A DNA stretch of 64,000 nucleotides from Flavobacterium aquiphilum (lineage in GTDB: Bacteria > Bacteroidota > Bacteroidia > Flavobacteriales > Flavobacteriaceae): positions 868,001 to 932,000 of the forward strand of contig NZ_CP114288.1 of the NCBI RefSeq assembly GCF_027111335.1. The letters run 5' to 3'. A model generated the notes under the pieces. It saw only the letters and a program-made list of their open reading frames with translations, was not told where the DNA came from and ran no database searches. Positions 11,938-20,900 of the stretch are shown piece after piece; within the stretch, counting starts at the first letter, position 1; each line of letters starts with the position of its first letter. Both the position numbers and the translations under genes were made by a program.

Positions 11938-12062
11938 ATATGTAAAATTTATTTGTTAGAGGTCATATATGGTATCGCTTTTTATTTATTGGTGTTTGTT
12001 TGCAACAAACCTGTTGCTAATGGCGATTTCATAGTATTTTATTTATTTTTTACTAAAATATA

Positions 12063-12095
12063 AAAAAGGGCTATCCCTTAAAGATAGCCCTTTTT
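12063..12095 (-). terminator. Terminator hairpin behind the susE-like genes
   Basis: A 13-bp stem AAAAAGGGCTATC/GATAGCCCTTTTT, T-rich on the minus strand, 17 bases behind the second susE-like gene. It may limit transcription of the amylase relative to susCDE. Confidence 0.8.
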
Positions 12096-12111
12096 AAAAA
12101 TGATACTAGAA

Positions 12112-13179
12112 TTATTGTTTTACCAATTTGTAAGTATAAGCTCTAGGATTACTCAAATCTAAAGTGATTGCGTAAGTTCCTGCAGCGGCAACAGCGATGT
12201 TGTCTGGAGCATTAAACTCCAATTTTCCATCGGCACCAGTATCTCCATAGTTAATATCCCAAGCGTTATTTGCTCTAAATTTCATTGAACCTACTTTCAG
12301 TGTTGCAGTGATTTTCCAAACTTTAGCAGTTTTATCATAGGTCATAGAAGTACTGTTGTCCCAACCACCAGTGGTTGCATCACCAATAATTCCCCAATCA
12401 GTCTTTGTTAATTTATAAGTTAATTTCTCAGAATTAACTTCCATCAAGTAGTAGCCTACAGTAGCTGGAGTTGGAATATTTGCACCATTTAATTTAATAG
12501 TTCCTGCTGTATCACCAAGGCCAAATTGAGGTTTATCCCAAGTGGCATCAACGGTCATTTTAAATTCGCTAACATTTGCAAAATTCACATATCCTTCAAG
12601 GTCAGGTTTATTTGCTCCAGAAGGAGCCAATTGAGGTGCACTGGAAGGCGTCCAATCTGATCCATAACCTGAGGCAGCCTGATAGCCTCCTGGCACCCAT
12701 AAGCGGGCTGGATTGATATACGGATTGATTACAATTCCGATTACATTTGAGTACATTACTGGTAAAGTACCAGAAGCCGCTTTTACCCTAATGACAAACT
12801 CAGTTGGCGAGTAAGGAGTGGCTCCTAATGACAAAGCTACTTCATCCATAGTTGCTACAGTAACAGGTAATTGGTTCTGTGCTTCTACCGAACCAAGATT
12901 TTTGAACGCAGCCGTTCCAGAAAAATTGTTCGCTTTAGTGTCAATCTCTACAGTGTAAGTAACTTTAGCTCCACCAAAATTAGCCGAATTCCAAGTAAAA
13001 CGCTCAGCTTGAAGCGCAGCATTTGCTCCCTTTAATTCATAAATTGCACCCGATTGAGGAGCTGTCAAAACCGGAAGATCAGTTGTAACAACTTCCGGTC
13101 TGTCCTGTATATCATTTGGAGTACATGAAAATGCAAATACTGCAAACAATCCAATTATCGATTTAGTTATATTTTTCAT
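12112..13179 (-). CDS. SusE/SusF-like starch-binding lipoprotein (second copy)
   Basis: A 355-residue outer-membrane lipoprotein expected to bind malto-oligosaccharides at the cell surface. The signal peptide has a lipobox ending in C19 (FAFSC). A SusE N-terminal domain (about 35-140, PVLTAPQSGAIYEL, AERFTWNSA) is followed by two beta-rich modules with aromatic residues (YQAASGYGSDW, WGIIGDATTGGWD). It is clearly a paralogue of the gene just upstream at 13237-14298. The intergenic 57 bp carries a GCTTCCGGT/ACTGGAAGC hairpin. The family call is firm; ligand specificity is inferred from the locus. Confidence 0.9.
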   Translation of the reverse strand: MKNITKSIIGLFAVFAFSCTPNDIQDRPEVVTTDLPVLTAPQSGAIYELKGANAALQAERFTWNSANFGGAKVTYTVEIDTKANNFSGTAAFKNLGSVEAQNQLPVTVATMDEVALSLGATPYSPTEFVIRVKAASGTLPVMYSNVIGIVINPYINPARLWVPGGYQAASGYGSDWTPSSAPQLAPSGANKPDLEGYVNFANVSEFKMTVDATWDKPQFGLGDTAGTIKLNGANIPTPATVGYYLMEVNSEKLTYKLTKTDWGIIGDATTGGWDNSTSMTYDKTAKVWKITATLKVGSMKFRANNAWDINYGDTGADGKLEFNAPDNIAVAAAGTYAITLDLSNPRAYTYKLVKQ

Positions 13180-13236
13180 ATCTATATTTTTAATATTTTC
13201 AGCTTCCAGTTTTTTAATGACCGGAAGCCTTCAAAA

Positions 13237-14298
13237 TTAGTTTTTCTTTAGAGTGTAAGTATAGGCTCTCGGTTTGCTTAAGTCCAAAGTAACGGTATAA
13301 TTACCGGCAGATGGTACTTTGATGTTGGCAGCGCCATATTCTAATATACCATCGGCTCCATCATCTCCAAAATTGATGTCCCAAGCATTATTGGCTCTGA
13401 ATTTCATATCATCGGCTTTTAAGGTAGCAGTGATTGTCCATACTTTTTTGTCTTTGTCGTAAGTCATCGCTGTGCTATTGTCCCATCCTCCAGTTGTTGC
13501 TGCACCTACGATGCCCCAAGCAGTTGCTGTCAGTTTTTGAGTCAATTTTTCGGTATCTACTTCTACTCTGTAATAACCAATTGCTGGACCATTAATGTCT
13601 CCACCAGTAGTGCTTATAGTCCCTGCAGTTGCTCCGGCTCCGTAATTGGTGCCATCCCAATTAGCCTGAGTTGTGTATTTGTATTTTGAACCTGCAGCTG
13701 CAAAGTTTACATAGCCTTCAAAATCCATTTTTCCAAACCCGGAAGCTGATAATTGCGCTGCTGTTGCATGAGTCCAATCTGAACCATATCCAGAGGCTGC
13801 CTGATAACTTCCTGGCATCCATAATTTAGGATTTTCAGTAGTATAAGCGGAAATAGTGATGTTGATTACATTTGAATACATTGGAGTCGCAAGACCAGTG
13901 ATGGCTTTAATACGAACATCGTAATCAGTAGGAGTAAAAGGAGTCGCCTTCAAATTCATTACGGCTTTGTTCATGGCCTCCACGGTAACCGATAACTGGT
14001 TTTGTGCTTTTATCGCCCCCAAAGATTGTACAGTTGCAAATTTATTTCCTTTTTTATCTATTTCGATAGTGTATTCAATCTCAACAGGTCCTCCATAATT
14101 AGCAGAAGTCCAAGTAAAACGCTCTGCTTGAGTGGCAGCGTTTTCAGGCTTCAAAACGTAAGAGGCACCAGTTGTAGGGGCTGTTAATACAGGAGCACCA
14201 ACTGGTTCAATTACTGCTCTGTCCTTCACTTCATCAATTGTACAAGACACTGCAAGTACAGCAAATAAAGCGATTATAGCTTTAGTTAAATTTCTCAT
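13237..14298 (-). CDS. SusE/SusF-like starch-binding lipoprotein (first copy)
   Basis: A 353-residue lipoprotein with lipobox C19 (LAVSC). It shares its layout and many segments with the neighbour at 12112-13179 (PVLTAPTTGASY, AERFTWTSANYGG, YQAASGYGSDW, WDINFGDDGADG). This points to a tandem duplication followed by divergence. It lies 31 bp behind susD in the same transcript. It is expected to sit on the outer face of the outer membrane with SusCD and hold starch chains. Bacteroides SusE and SusF are also two adjacent related lipoproteins, so this pair could be their counterpart. Confidence 0.9.
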   Translation of the reverse strand: MRNLTKAIIALFAVLAVSCTIDEVKDRAVIEPVGAPVLTAPTTGASYVLKPENAATQAERFTWTSANYGGPVEIEYTIEIDKKGNKFATVQSLGAIKAQNQLSVTVEAMNKAVMNLKATPFTPTDYDVRIKAITGLATPMYSNVINITISAYTTENPKLWMPGSYQAASGYGSDWTHATAAQLSASGFGKMDFEGYVNFAAAGSKYKYTTQANWDGTNYGAGATAGTISTTGGDINGPAIGYYRVEVDTEKLTQKLTATAWGIVGAATTGGWDNSTAMTYDKDKKVWTITATLKADDMKFRANNAWDINFGDDGADGILEYGAANIKVPSAGNYTVTLDLSKPRAYTYTLKKN

Positions 14299-14329
14299 GT
14301 TGTATGATTAATATTTAATTATTTAGTTA

Positions 14330-15958
14330 TTAGTAACCAGGATTTTGTTTCAATTTTGTGTTTGCTGATAAAGCATTCGCAGGTATTGGGAACAAATCTC
14401 TGTACGATTGTGTCGGTGCTCCGCTTGCTACTCCACCTTTCCATGGCCATAGATATGAGCTTCCCGTAAATTTACCAAAACGAATCAAGTCTGTTCTTCT
14501 ATGAAGTTCCCAGTGTAATTCTCTTGCTCTTTCGTCAAGAATAAATGCTAAGGTTAATTCAGATTGAGTGATTGTGTTTGTTTTTGCTCTTGTTCTCAAA
14601 GCGTTAACATAAGTTACTGCAGTGGCCATATTTGCTCCTGCTGCGCCTCGTGCTGCACATTCAGCATACAACAAATAAGCGTCTGCTAAACGGAATATTG
14701 GGAAATCGCAATCAACAAAATCTCCTTTTTTATCTGATCCTGCAACTCCGGCAGAAGTTAGATTTCTGAATTTCTGAACTGCATAACCATCTGTAAACGT
14801 CGCTAAATCTTTGATTTCAAGGTTTTGTCCGTCTTTGTAAAAATTTCCTCTAGTATCGGAAGAATTTGCACTAGATGTTGTGCCAGGGAACTTGCTTACG
14901 AATGCCGAAGTAGTTCTTAGACCTCCCCAACCACCGTTGATTCCAAATGCATTTTTGTCCATGCTTCCACCAACTGCTGCGTGAGTTAAGAAAGTTGTTG
15001 CACCATAGCCTTGTGTATTTAGACCATCAATTGCAACAGCAAAAATAAATTCGTTCTGTGCTCCATTTGAGTCGTTGTCAGCCAAAAATAATTCTTGGTA
15101 TCCATTTCTTCCAGCTGGATTATGGATTGTATAACCAGCAGCAATAATATCGTTTAATAGAGGAACTGCTTTATCATAACCATCATTAGCATTTACATAG
15201 ACTTTAGAATTCATGTATAAATTGGCCAATAACATTTTTGCAGCACCTTGATCAGCGCGATATTTTTCGTTTGTTTTTGCTGGTTTCAACAAAGGAATGA
15301 TTGCTTTCAATTCTGATTCAACAAAATTGTACAATTGAGTTCTTGTAGCATAATCAGGGTAGTAAAAATCTACAGGAGAATCTTCAGTTACCAATGAACC
15401 ACCACCATAAGCATCCAATAAATGCCAATAAGTCAAGGCTCTCATAAAACGAGCTTCAGCTCTGAAATAACCGATTTCAGTTTTCAAAGTAGCGTCAACC
15501 CCTCTTGCGGTTAATTTATCATCGGTAGTTTGTCTTAAAAATTCATTACAGTTAACAACTTGAAAAGAGAAACGAGCATAGGTAGCATTTAGGAAAGTAT
15601 CCAAAGTAGTCCATGTTTGATTGTGGAAATCTTTGATTGTTGCATCATTCCAAGCTATAACAGCCAAATCGGTAGTTAATTCTTGTAAATAAAAATATCC
15701 TCTAAGGTAGTCACTTTGTCCCTCGTCAATACCCGAAACGTCTGGAGAACCCGCAGGTCCCTGTTGTCCAGTTGTTGCTAGACCAGCATAAATTTTAGCA
15801 AGAAATTGCTTGTAAGAAGCTGGATCTTTAAAAAACTCTTCTGATGACTTTGAATCTCCGTTATCCGGTACTTGATTCAAATCATTTGTGCATGAGGGAA
15901 ATATCATTACAAATAAGAACAATGAAACTCCCAATAATTTTATTTTAATATTTTTCAT
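14330..15958 (-). CDS. susD: SusD-like nutrient-binding lipoprotein
   Basis: A 542-residue RagB/SusD family lipoprotein that caps the SusC channel and binds the oligosaccharide. The lipobox ends at C23 (IFPSC). The N-terminal TPR-like SusD region (YLRGYFYLQELTTD, EARFMRALTYWHLLDAYG at about 168-185) and the C-terminal part (ERARELHWELHRRTDLIRFGKF, about 482-503, and the RDLFPIPANAL ending) are typical. It lies 12 bp behind susC, the fixed order in polysaccharide utilisation loci. Maltodextrin as ligand is inferred from the neighbouring GH13, GH31 and GH65 genes. Confidence 0.95.
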   Translation of the reverse strand: MKNIKIKLLGVSLFLFVMIFPSCTNDLNQVPDNGDSKSSEEFFKDPASYKQFLAKIYAGLATTGQQGPAGSPDVSGIDEGQSDYLRGYFYLQELTTDLAVIAWNDATIKDFHNQTWTTLDTFLNATYARFSFQVVNCNEFLRQTTDDKLTARGVDATLKTEIGYFRAEARFMRALTYWHLLDAYGGGSLVTEDSPVDFYYPDYATRTQLYNFVESELKAIIPLLKPAKTNEKYRADQGAAKMLLANLYMNSKVYVNANDGYDKAVPLLNDIIAAGYTIHNPAGRNGYQELFLADNDSNGAQNEFIFAVAIDGLNTQGYGATTFLTHAAVGGSMDKNAFGINGGWGGLRTTSAFVSKFPGTTSSANSSDTRGNFYKDGQNLEIKDLATFTDGYAVQKFRNLTSAGVAGSDKKGDFVDCDFPIFRLADAYLLYAECAARGAAGANMATAVTYVNALRTRAKTNTITQSELTLAFILDERARELHWELHRRTDLIRFGKFTGSSYLWPWKGGVASGAPTQSYRDLFPIPANALSANTKLKQNPGY

Positions 15959-15970
15959 CTTGAATAGCTA

Positions 15971-18928
15971 TTAGAAATTACAGTTTAATCCTAATGTGTA
16001 AATTATAGGCCTTGGATATAAATTATTATCGATACCTGGCACTGGAGGCGTACCACTTGTAGGAGTCTCAGGATCTAGTCCTTTATAATCTGTGATTATC
16101 AATACGTTTTGTACCGAACCGGTTAATTTAAGCATGGATATATATTTAGGTAATTTTTTGAAATTGTAACCTAAACTGATGTTATCTAACTTAAGGAAAG
16201 AGGCATCTTGTACATAATAATCTGACTGCTGACGTTTAGCGTCTAATGATTTAAAATCAGTATATAATAAATCTTCTACACCATTTTTAAGTGAATTCTC
16301 ATAAATCAAGACAGCCTGTTGAACGCCATAACCTGAATCAACATTATTGTACACAAAATTACCCCAAGAACCTCTCCAGTTCATAGACATGTCCCAGTTT
16401 TTGTAAGATACAGCTGTATTGAATCCGTAGAAAACATCTGCAGCCGGTTTGTGGAAACGGTATTTATCTTTTTCGTTTACAACACCATCACCATTTCTGT
16501 CGATAAATACTCCATCAAGAGGTTTTCCGTCTGTTCCATATGCCTGTTCATACACGTAGAATGAGTTTGGTGCATAACCTACCTGATGATTTTGAATTGT
16601 GTTACCTGTACCTCCTGAATAATTTCCAACAGGAATACCAGGTGTATCAGGTTGTGTAGTGGTTAAAGCCGTGATTTTAGAATTTTGGAAAGTAATGTTA
16701 CCGCCAATATTCCATTCCCAATCGTCAGTTTTTACCGGTATTACCTGTGCCGAAAGTTCAACTCCTTTGTTACGGATTGATCCAATGTTGTAATTATCTT
16801 GGTTTGAGAACCCAAAGAAAGGAGGATTGTAAGTAAACAACAGCAAATCGTCAGTATCTCTTTGATAGACATCAGCAGATCCTGTGAATCTATTATCGAA
16901 GAATCCGAAATCAATACCCGCATTTATTGTCGTTGTTTGTTCCCATTTCAAGTTACTGTTGTAAGGTTGAGGACGGTAAGTTGTGTAAAATGTATTTCCA
17001 ATTTGATATTTTGCCTGACCATTTGAACCTAGGTACAAAGGAAGGGATGGGTAAGAAATACCAATGTCTTGTTGACCAGTTATACCCCAGCCTCCTCTAA
17101 GTTTCAAGGTTGAAATTGCTTTAACGTCTTTTAGGAAATTTTCTTCGTTCAATTTCCAGCCGACAGCCACAGCAGGGAAATTACTCCATCTGTTTTGCTC
17201 AGTAAATCTTGAAGTTCCATCGCGACGATACGACATTGTTAACAAATATTTATCTGCAATGGTCACATTAGCTCTTGCAAAAAACGATTGTAAATTCACA
17301 CGAGTTGGATTGAATAATTCTTTATTATTCGTGTTGTTTTCGAAGTTGTGGCTTGTTTTTTCTTTTGAATCCCTAAAGTCTTGATAAGTATATCCACCAG
17401 TTACATCAAAAGTGGTGTTGAGAGATTCAACCATTTTGTTGTAGTTAAGGTATAAATCCATCACTTTATTGTTTCTGCTCTCATTATTTTTATAGCTGTC
17501 TCCAGCTCCAGAACCTTTAACGCCATCAAGATAATCCATAGCAGTATTTCCATAACTTTGCCCTTGCATTTTATCATAACCAAAGTTGGCTACAGCTTTT
17601 AATTCTGGCAAGAAGTGCATTTTATAATCAAATTGAATATTTCCGGTACTTCTAAAAAATTCACCATAATTATTAAACTGATTGATCAATGCGACTGGGT
17701 TTCTGTTTGCCAATTGAATTAGCTCCCCGTTTTCATACCATTGAAAATATTTTCCATCGGCATTTTTAACCGGTTGAGTAGGGTCAAAACCAATGGCATT
17801 ACCAATTGCTCCAGTATTACTGTAATTACTTTTGGTATAAGAAGTGTTGTTGTTTACCTCAATTTTCAGATGTTTGTCAAAGAAATTTCCAACAAGACTG
17901 GCATTCAAAGAAGTTTTTTTCATGTTATCTCTCTCAAGAACGCCATCAAAATCTCCGTAGCCGGCAGATACTCTATAAGTTATGTCATTTTGACCTCCCG
18001 ATACATTTATGTTATGATCAGTTCCAATAGCTGTTCTGTAAATTTCGTCTTGCCAATTGGTATTGGCAGTACCAATCAAGCCTTTTTGTTTTGTAGTACC
18101 ATATTTATTTACATAGTCTGTGAAATCAGCAGTTGACAATGCATCCACTTGATTGTAAATTTGAGAAACTTGGAAGTTACCATTGTAGCTTACTTTAAGT
18201 TCACCAGCTTTACCTTTTTTTGTGGTGATGAGTACTACCCCGTTTGACGCACGTGAACCATAGATAGCGGTTGCAGAAGCATCTTTCAAAATTGAGATAG
18301 ATTCAATGTCATTTGGGTTGATGGTTGAAAGCGGGTTTTTTCCTCCTTCTACACCACCTGAAGCAACAGGAACATTATCAATAACATATAACGGATCATT
18401 ATTAGCAGTAAGTGAAGAACCACTACGAATACGAATTGTAACATCACCACCAGGAGAACCTCCACCGTTTATGATTTGCACACCGGCAACTTTACCTGTA
18501 ATCATTTGGTCAGCTGAAACTACAGGACCTTTGTTAAAATCTTTGGCGCCTAATACGGTAACGGCACCAGTGGCATCTTTTTTCTTAACAGTTCCGTATC
18601 CTACTTGTACAACTACTTCTTTTAATTGGTTTGAGTCTTCTTCAAGTTTAATAGTTAAAGAATTTTGAGACCCTACTGCAATCGATTTCGTTTTGTAACC
18701 CATATAAGATATGCTTAGCTTATCTGTAGGTTTTACATTGTTTAATTGAAATTTACCGTCAAAATCCGTAGAAACGCCTGTGGAGCTTCCCTCTATTTTT
18801 ACATTTACTCCCGGAATAGGTTGTCCAGATGCATTATCAAGCACAACACCATTAACTTTGTTTTGGGCTATTGCACAAAACGGAAGCAGGAGTATTAAAA
18901 ATAACAACTTTCTGTAAATTGTTTTCAT
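15971..18928 (-). CDS. susC: SusC-like TonB-dependent transporter
   Basis: A 985-residue outer-membrane beta-barrel importing malto-oligosaccharides with energy from TonB. The signal peptide ends at AIAQ (res 1-22). A CarboxypepD-reg-like domain follows (about 25-105, VNGVVLDNASGQPIPG). Next is a plug domain (about 115-235; SILKDASATAIYGSRASNGVVLITTKKG is the SusC signature region), then the barrel to the terminal NCNF. It is the first gene of the minus-strand operon (susC, susD, two susE-like, amylase) and faces the LacI-type regulator. Its promoter is visible at 18993-19021. Confidence 0.96.
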   Translation of the reverse strand: MKTIYRKLLFLILLLPFCAIAQNKVNGVVLDNASGQPIPGVNVKIEGSSTGVSTDFDGKFQLNNVKPTDKLSISYMGYKTKSIAVGSQNSLTIKLEEDSNQLKEVVVQVGYGTVKKKDATGAVTVLGAKDFNKGPVVSADQMITGKVAGVQIINGGGSPGGDVTIRIRSGSSLTANNDPLYVIDNVPVASGGVEGGKNPLSTINPNDIESISILKDASATAIYGSRASNGVVLITTKKGKAGELKVSYNGNFQVSQIYNQVDALSTADFTDYVNKYGTTKQKGLIGTANTNWQDEIYRTAIGTDHNINVSGGQNDITYRVSAGYGDFDGVLERDNMKKTSLNASLVGNFFDKHLKIEVNNNTSYTKSNYSNTGAIGNAIGFDPTQPVKNADGKYFQWYENGELIQLANRNPVALINQFNNYGEFFRSTGNIQFDYKMHFLPELKAVANFGYDKMQGQSYGNTAMDYLDGVKGSGAGDSYKNNESRNNKVMDLYLNYNKMVESLNTTFDVTGGYTYQDFRDSKEKTSHNFENNTNNKELFNPTRVNLQSFFARANVTIADKYLLTMSYRRDGTSRFTEQNRWSNFPAVAVGWKLNEENFLKDVKAISTLKLRGGWGITGQQDIGISYPSLPLYLGSNGQAKYQIGNTFYTTYRPQPYNSNLKWEQTTTINAGIDFGFFDNRFTGSADVYQRDTDDLLLFTYNPPFFGFSNQDNYNIGSIRNKGVELSAQVIPVKTDDWEWNIGGNITFQNSKITALTTTQPDTPGIPVGNYSGGTGNTIQNHQVGYAPNSFYVYEQAYGTDGKPLDGVFIDRNGDGVVNEKDKYRFHKPAADVFYGFNTAVSYKNWDMSMNWRGSWGNFVYNNVDSGYGVQQAVLIYENSLKNGVEDLLYTDFKSLDAKRQQSDYYVQDASFLKLDNISLGYNFKKLPKYISMLKLTGSVQNVLIITDYKGLDPETPTSGTPPVPGIDNNLYPRPIIYTLGLNCNF

Positions 18929-18992
18929 ACTTTTTGTTTAAATTAATTGTTTTTTTGGTTAAGTTTTGTTTAAGTTTTTTTACTTCGAATTT

Positions 18993-19021
18993 CAAAATTA
19001 TGAATTATTTAACACGCCCAA
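18993..19021 (-). promoter_or_regulatory. Promoter of the susCDE operon
   Basis: On the minus strand: TTG (19019-19021), 18 bases, then TAATTTTG (18993-19000). This matches the Bacteroidota -33/-7 form, and the leader to the susC start is about 60 nt. TTCGAAGTAAAA (18978-18989, minus strand) lies at the expected transcription start; its complement TTTTACTTCGAA also occurs at 20467 and 25335. Confidence 0.65.
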
Positions 19022-19172
19022 CATGATGGATTTTGTATAGCCTTACGAAAACGTGGTAGTGTTGAAAACTTTGCTTTTTTATTTTAATTTCATGGGAATA
19101 TTTACAATAAATAAAAAATTATGTTACCTTTATTAGGAATTGATTAGTGGAATACCATAATGCCCAAATTAT

Positions 19173-20195
19173 ATGAAAAGAAAAATCACATTGAAACAAA
19201 TTGCAAAAGAACTGGATGTTTCCATTTCTACAGTTTCAAAATCCTTAAGAAATAGCCCCGAAATAGGTGAGGAAACCAGACTGAAAGTTCAGGCATTTGC
19301 AAAATTTTATCATTATAAACCCAATAACATTGCCCTTAGTTTAAAAAACCGAAAAACCAAAACAATTGGTATTATTATTCCGGAAATTGTACATCATTTT
19401 TTTTCAACGGTTATTAATGGTGTTGAACAAATTGCCAACGAAAATGGGTATAGTGTTGTGATTTGTTTGTCGGATGATTCCTTTGACAAGGAAGTGTTGA
19501 ATATGGAACTTTTGGCCAATGGAAGTATCGATGGTTTTATTATGTCTTTGTCCAAAGAAACCCAGTTCAAAGGCGATTTTCACCATATTACCGAAGTTAT
19601 AAACCAAGGGATGCCTGTTGTCATGTTCGATAGGGTGACCAATGAGGTTTTGTGTGATAAAGTTATTATCGACGACAAGAAAGCTGCTTATGAAGCAGTC
19701 CAAACTTTGATTGATAAAGGACGAAGAAAAATCGCATTGGTGACAACAGTAGATTATGTAAGTGTCGGGAAATTACGTACTGACGGATATATTAAGGCAT
19801 TGTTGGATAATAACATTCCTTTTGATGAGCATCTAATCATTAAAATTGAAGATGTAGATACCTGCGAAATTATTATAAGTAAATTATTGGAAGAGGAAGC
19901 CATTGATGCTGTTTTTGCCGTAAATGAAATTTTTGCGGTAACCTGTATCAAAACAGCCAATAAAATTGGACTGAATGTACCGAAAGACCTTGCTGTGATC
20001 GCTTTTACCGATGGAATGATTTCAAAATACTCAACCCCAACTATTACTACAGTGAGTCAAAGCGGTGTAAAAATGGGAAATCGTGCCGCAAAAATTATTA
20101 TTGACAGATTGGAGTCTGAAGATGAAAATGAAGAAGAAAATTACATTACTGAGGTTATTGAAACTTATCTCGTAGAAAGGGAATCTACAGCTTAA
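19173..20195 (+). CDS. LacI-family transcriptional regulator of the starch locus
   Basis: A 340-residue regulator. The N-terminal LacI helix-turn-helix (res 3-50: TLKQIAKELDVSISTVSKSLRN) includes the hinge-proximal YKPNNIALSLK segment. The periplasmic-binding-like sensor domain follows (about 60-335; IGIIIPEI, DGFIMSLS, AFTDG). It is transcribed away from susC, with the MFS-pgmB-GH65 genes downstream, so it most likely senses maltose or a related sugar and controls both arms. Bacteroides Sus uses the membrane sensor SusR instead. A perfect 8-4-8 palindrome at 20622-20641 is a candidate operator. Confidence 0.93.
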   Translation: MKRKITLKQIAKELDVSISTVSKSLRNSPEIGEETRLKVQAFAKFYHYKPNNIALSLKNRKTKTIGIIIPEIVHHFFSTVINGVEQIANENGYSVVICLSDDSFDKEVLNMELLANGSIDGFIMSLSKETQFKGDFHHITEVINQGMPVVMFDRVTNEVLCDKVIIDDKKAAYEAVQTLIDKGRRKIALVTTVDYVSVGKLRTDGYIKALLDNNIPFDEHLIIKIEDVDTCEIIISKLLEEEAIDAVFAVNEIFAVTCIKTANKIGLNVPKDLAVIAFTDGMISKYSTPTITTVSQSGVKMGNRAAKIIIDRLESEDENEEENYITEVIETYLVERESTA

Positions 20196-20282
20196 AAAAG
20201 TTTCTAAGAAGATATGTTTCTTACAAATTAAAAAATAATCATTGAGCACTAAATTGCTTTTTTGACAGGAAATAAAAATAGG

Positions 20283-20317
20283 AATCGGATGGTTTGAATA
20301 CTGTCCGATTTTTTTAT
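20283..20317 (+). terminator. Terminator behind the LacI-type gene
   Basis: AATCGGA/TCCGATT stem around a 14-base loop, followed by a T-run, about 90 bases behind the stop codon. Confidence 0.7.
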
Positions 20318-20621
20318 TGTTTGTTGATACTAAAATAAAAAGTAGAAAAAATACATATTTTATTAATTACTACAACCTTGTAGTTAAAAAAAATCATTAT
20401 TTTTTGATTTTGTTAAACATAAATCAAAAAGGTTTTTATATATTTACTCACCGTTTAAAGCTTTTCTTTTACTTCGAAAAATAAGATGAGTTTTTTTATA
20501 ACGATAAATTAGTCGTGTTTTATTTATGAAAACATGACTGTATCTTACAAAAAAGAAATTCATAAATAGTATTTGTGATTTAATGAATTTTTACAAAAGT
20601 ATAGTTGATGATTTTTAGAAA
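20318..20621. other. AT-rich spacer in front of the transporter operon
   Basis: No gene is seen. TTTTACTTCGAA occurs at 20467-20478 (also at the susC promoter). A half-site CGATAAAT of the palindrome at 20622-20641 occurs at 20502-20509. The rest is low-complexity AT-rich sequence. Confidence 0.45.
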
Positions 20622-20641
20622 ATTTATCGACAACGATAAAT
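20622..20641. promoter_or_regulatory. Candidate operator palindrome ATTTATCG-N4-CGATAAAT
   Basis: A perfect 8-bp dyad with a 4-base centre (ACAA), 260 bases in front of the transporter gene. TGTCTTTG at 20641-20648, one base from a TAnnTTTG -7 box, directly follows, so the dyad would lie within a promoter. Repression by the adjacent LacI-type protein is the simplest guess. No copy is seen at susC. Confidence 0.45.
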
Positions 20642-20900
20642 GTCTTTGACTATTCCATTTCATTATCAAAACAATTTTTTAAAGGAACAATTGAGTTCTG
20701 GAACAACTATTGTCAGTTGTTTTCGAAAAGGGAAAATGCTATGTTTTTTTAAGGCATTGGATCAAATTGTTTTAATGGAAAAATTAGCAGGATAACAATA
20801 ATTTGTGTCTGAGTCATTTTGAATTGTTTGTAATTTTTTAATATCAAAAGACTATAAGAGAAACAGTTTGTTTATCAAGTAAATATGTAATTTTTTTAAA

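Noticed and set aside
17741..18136. 131-codon frame opposite susC
   Set aside because: It is the shadow of a well-supported SusC coding region, with no promoter or family signal.
19043..19062. TACGAAAACGTGGTA as a LacI-type operator at susC
   Set aside because: Only a weak imperfect dyad, located upstream of the -33 box and unlike the palindrome at 20622-20641; not enough to call.
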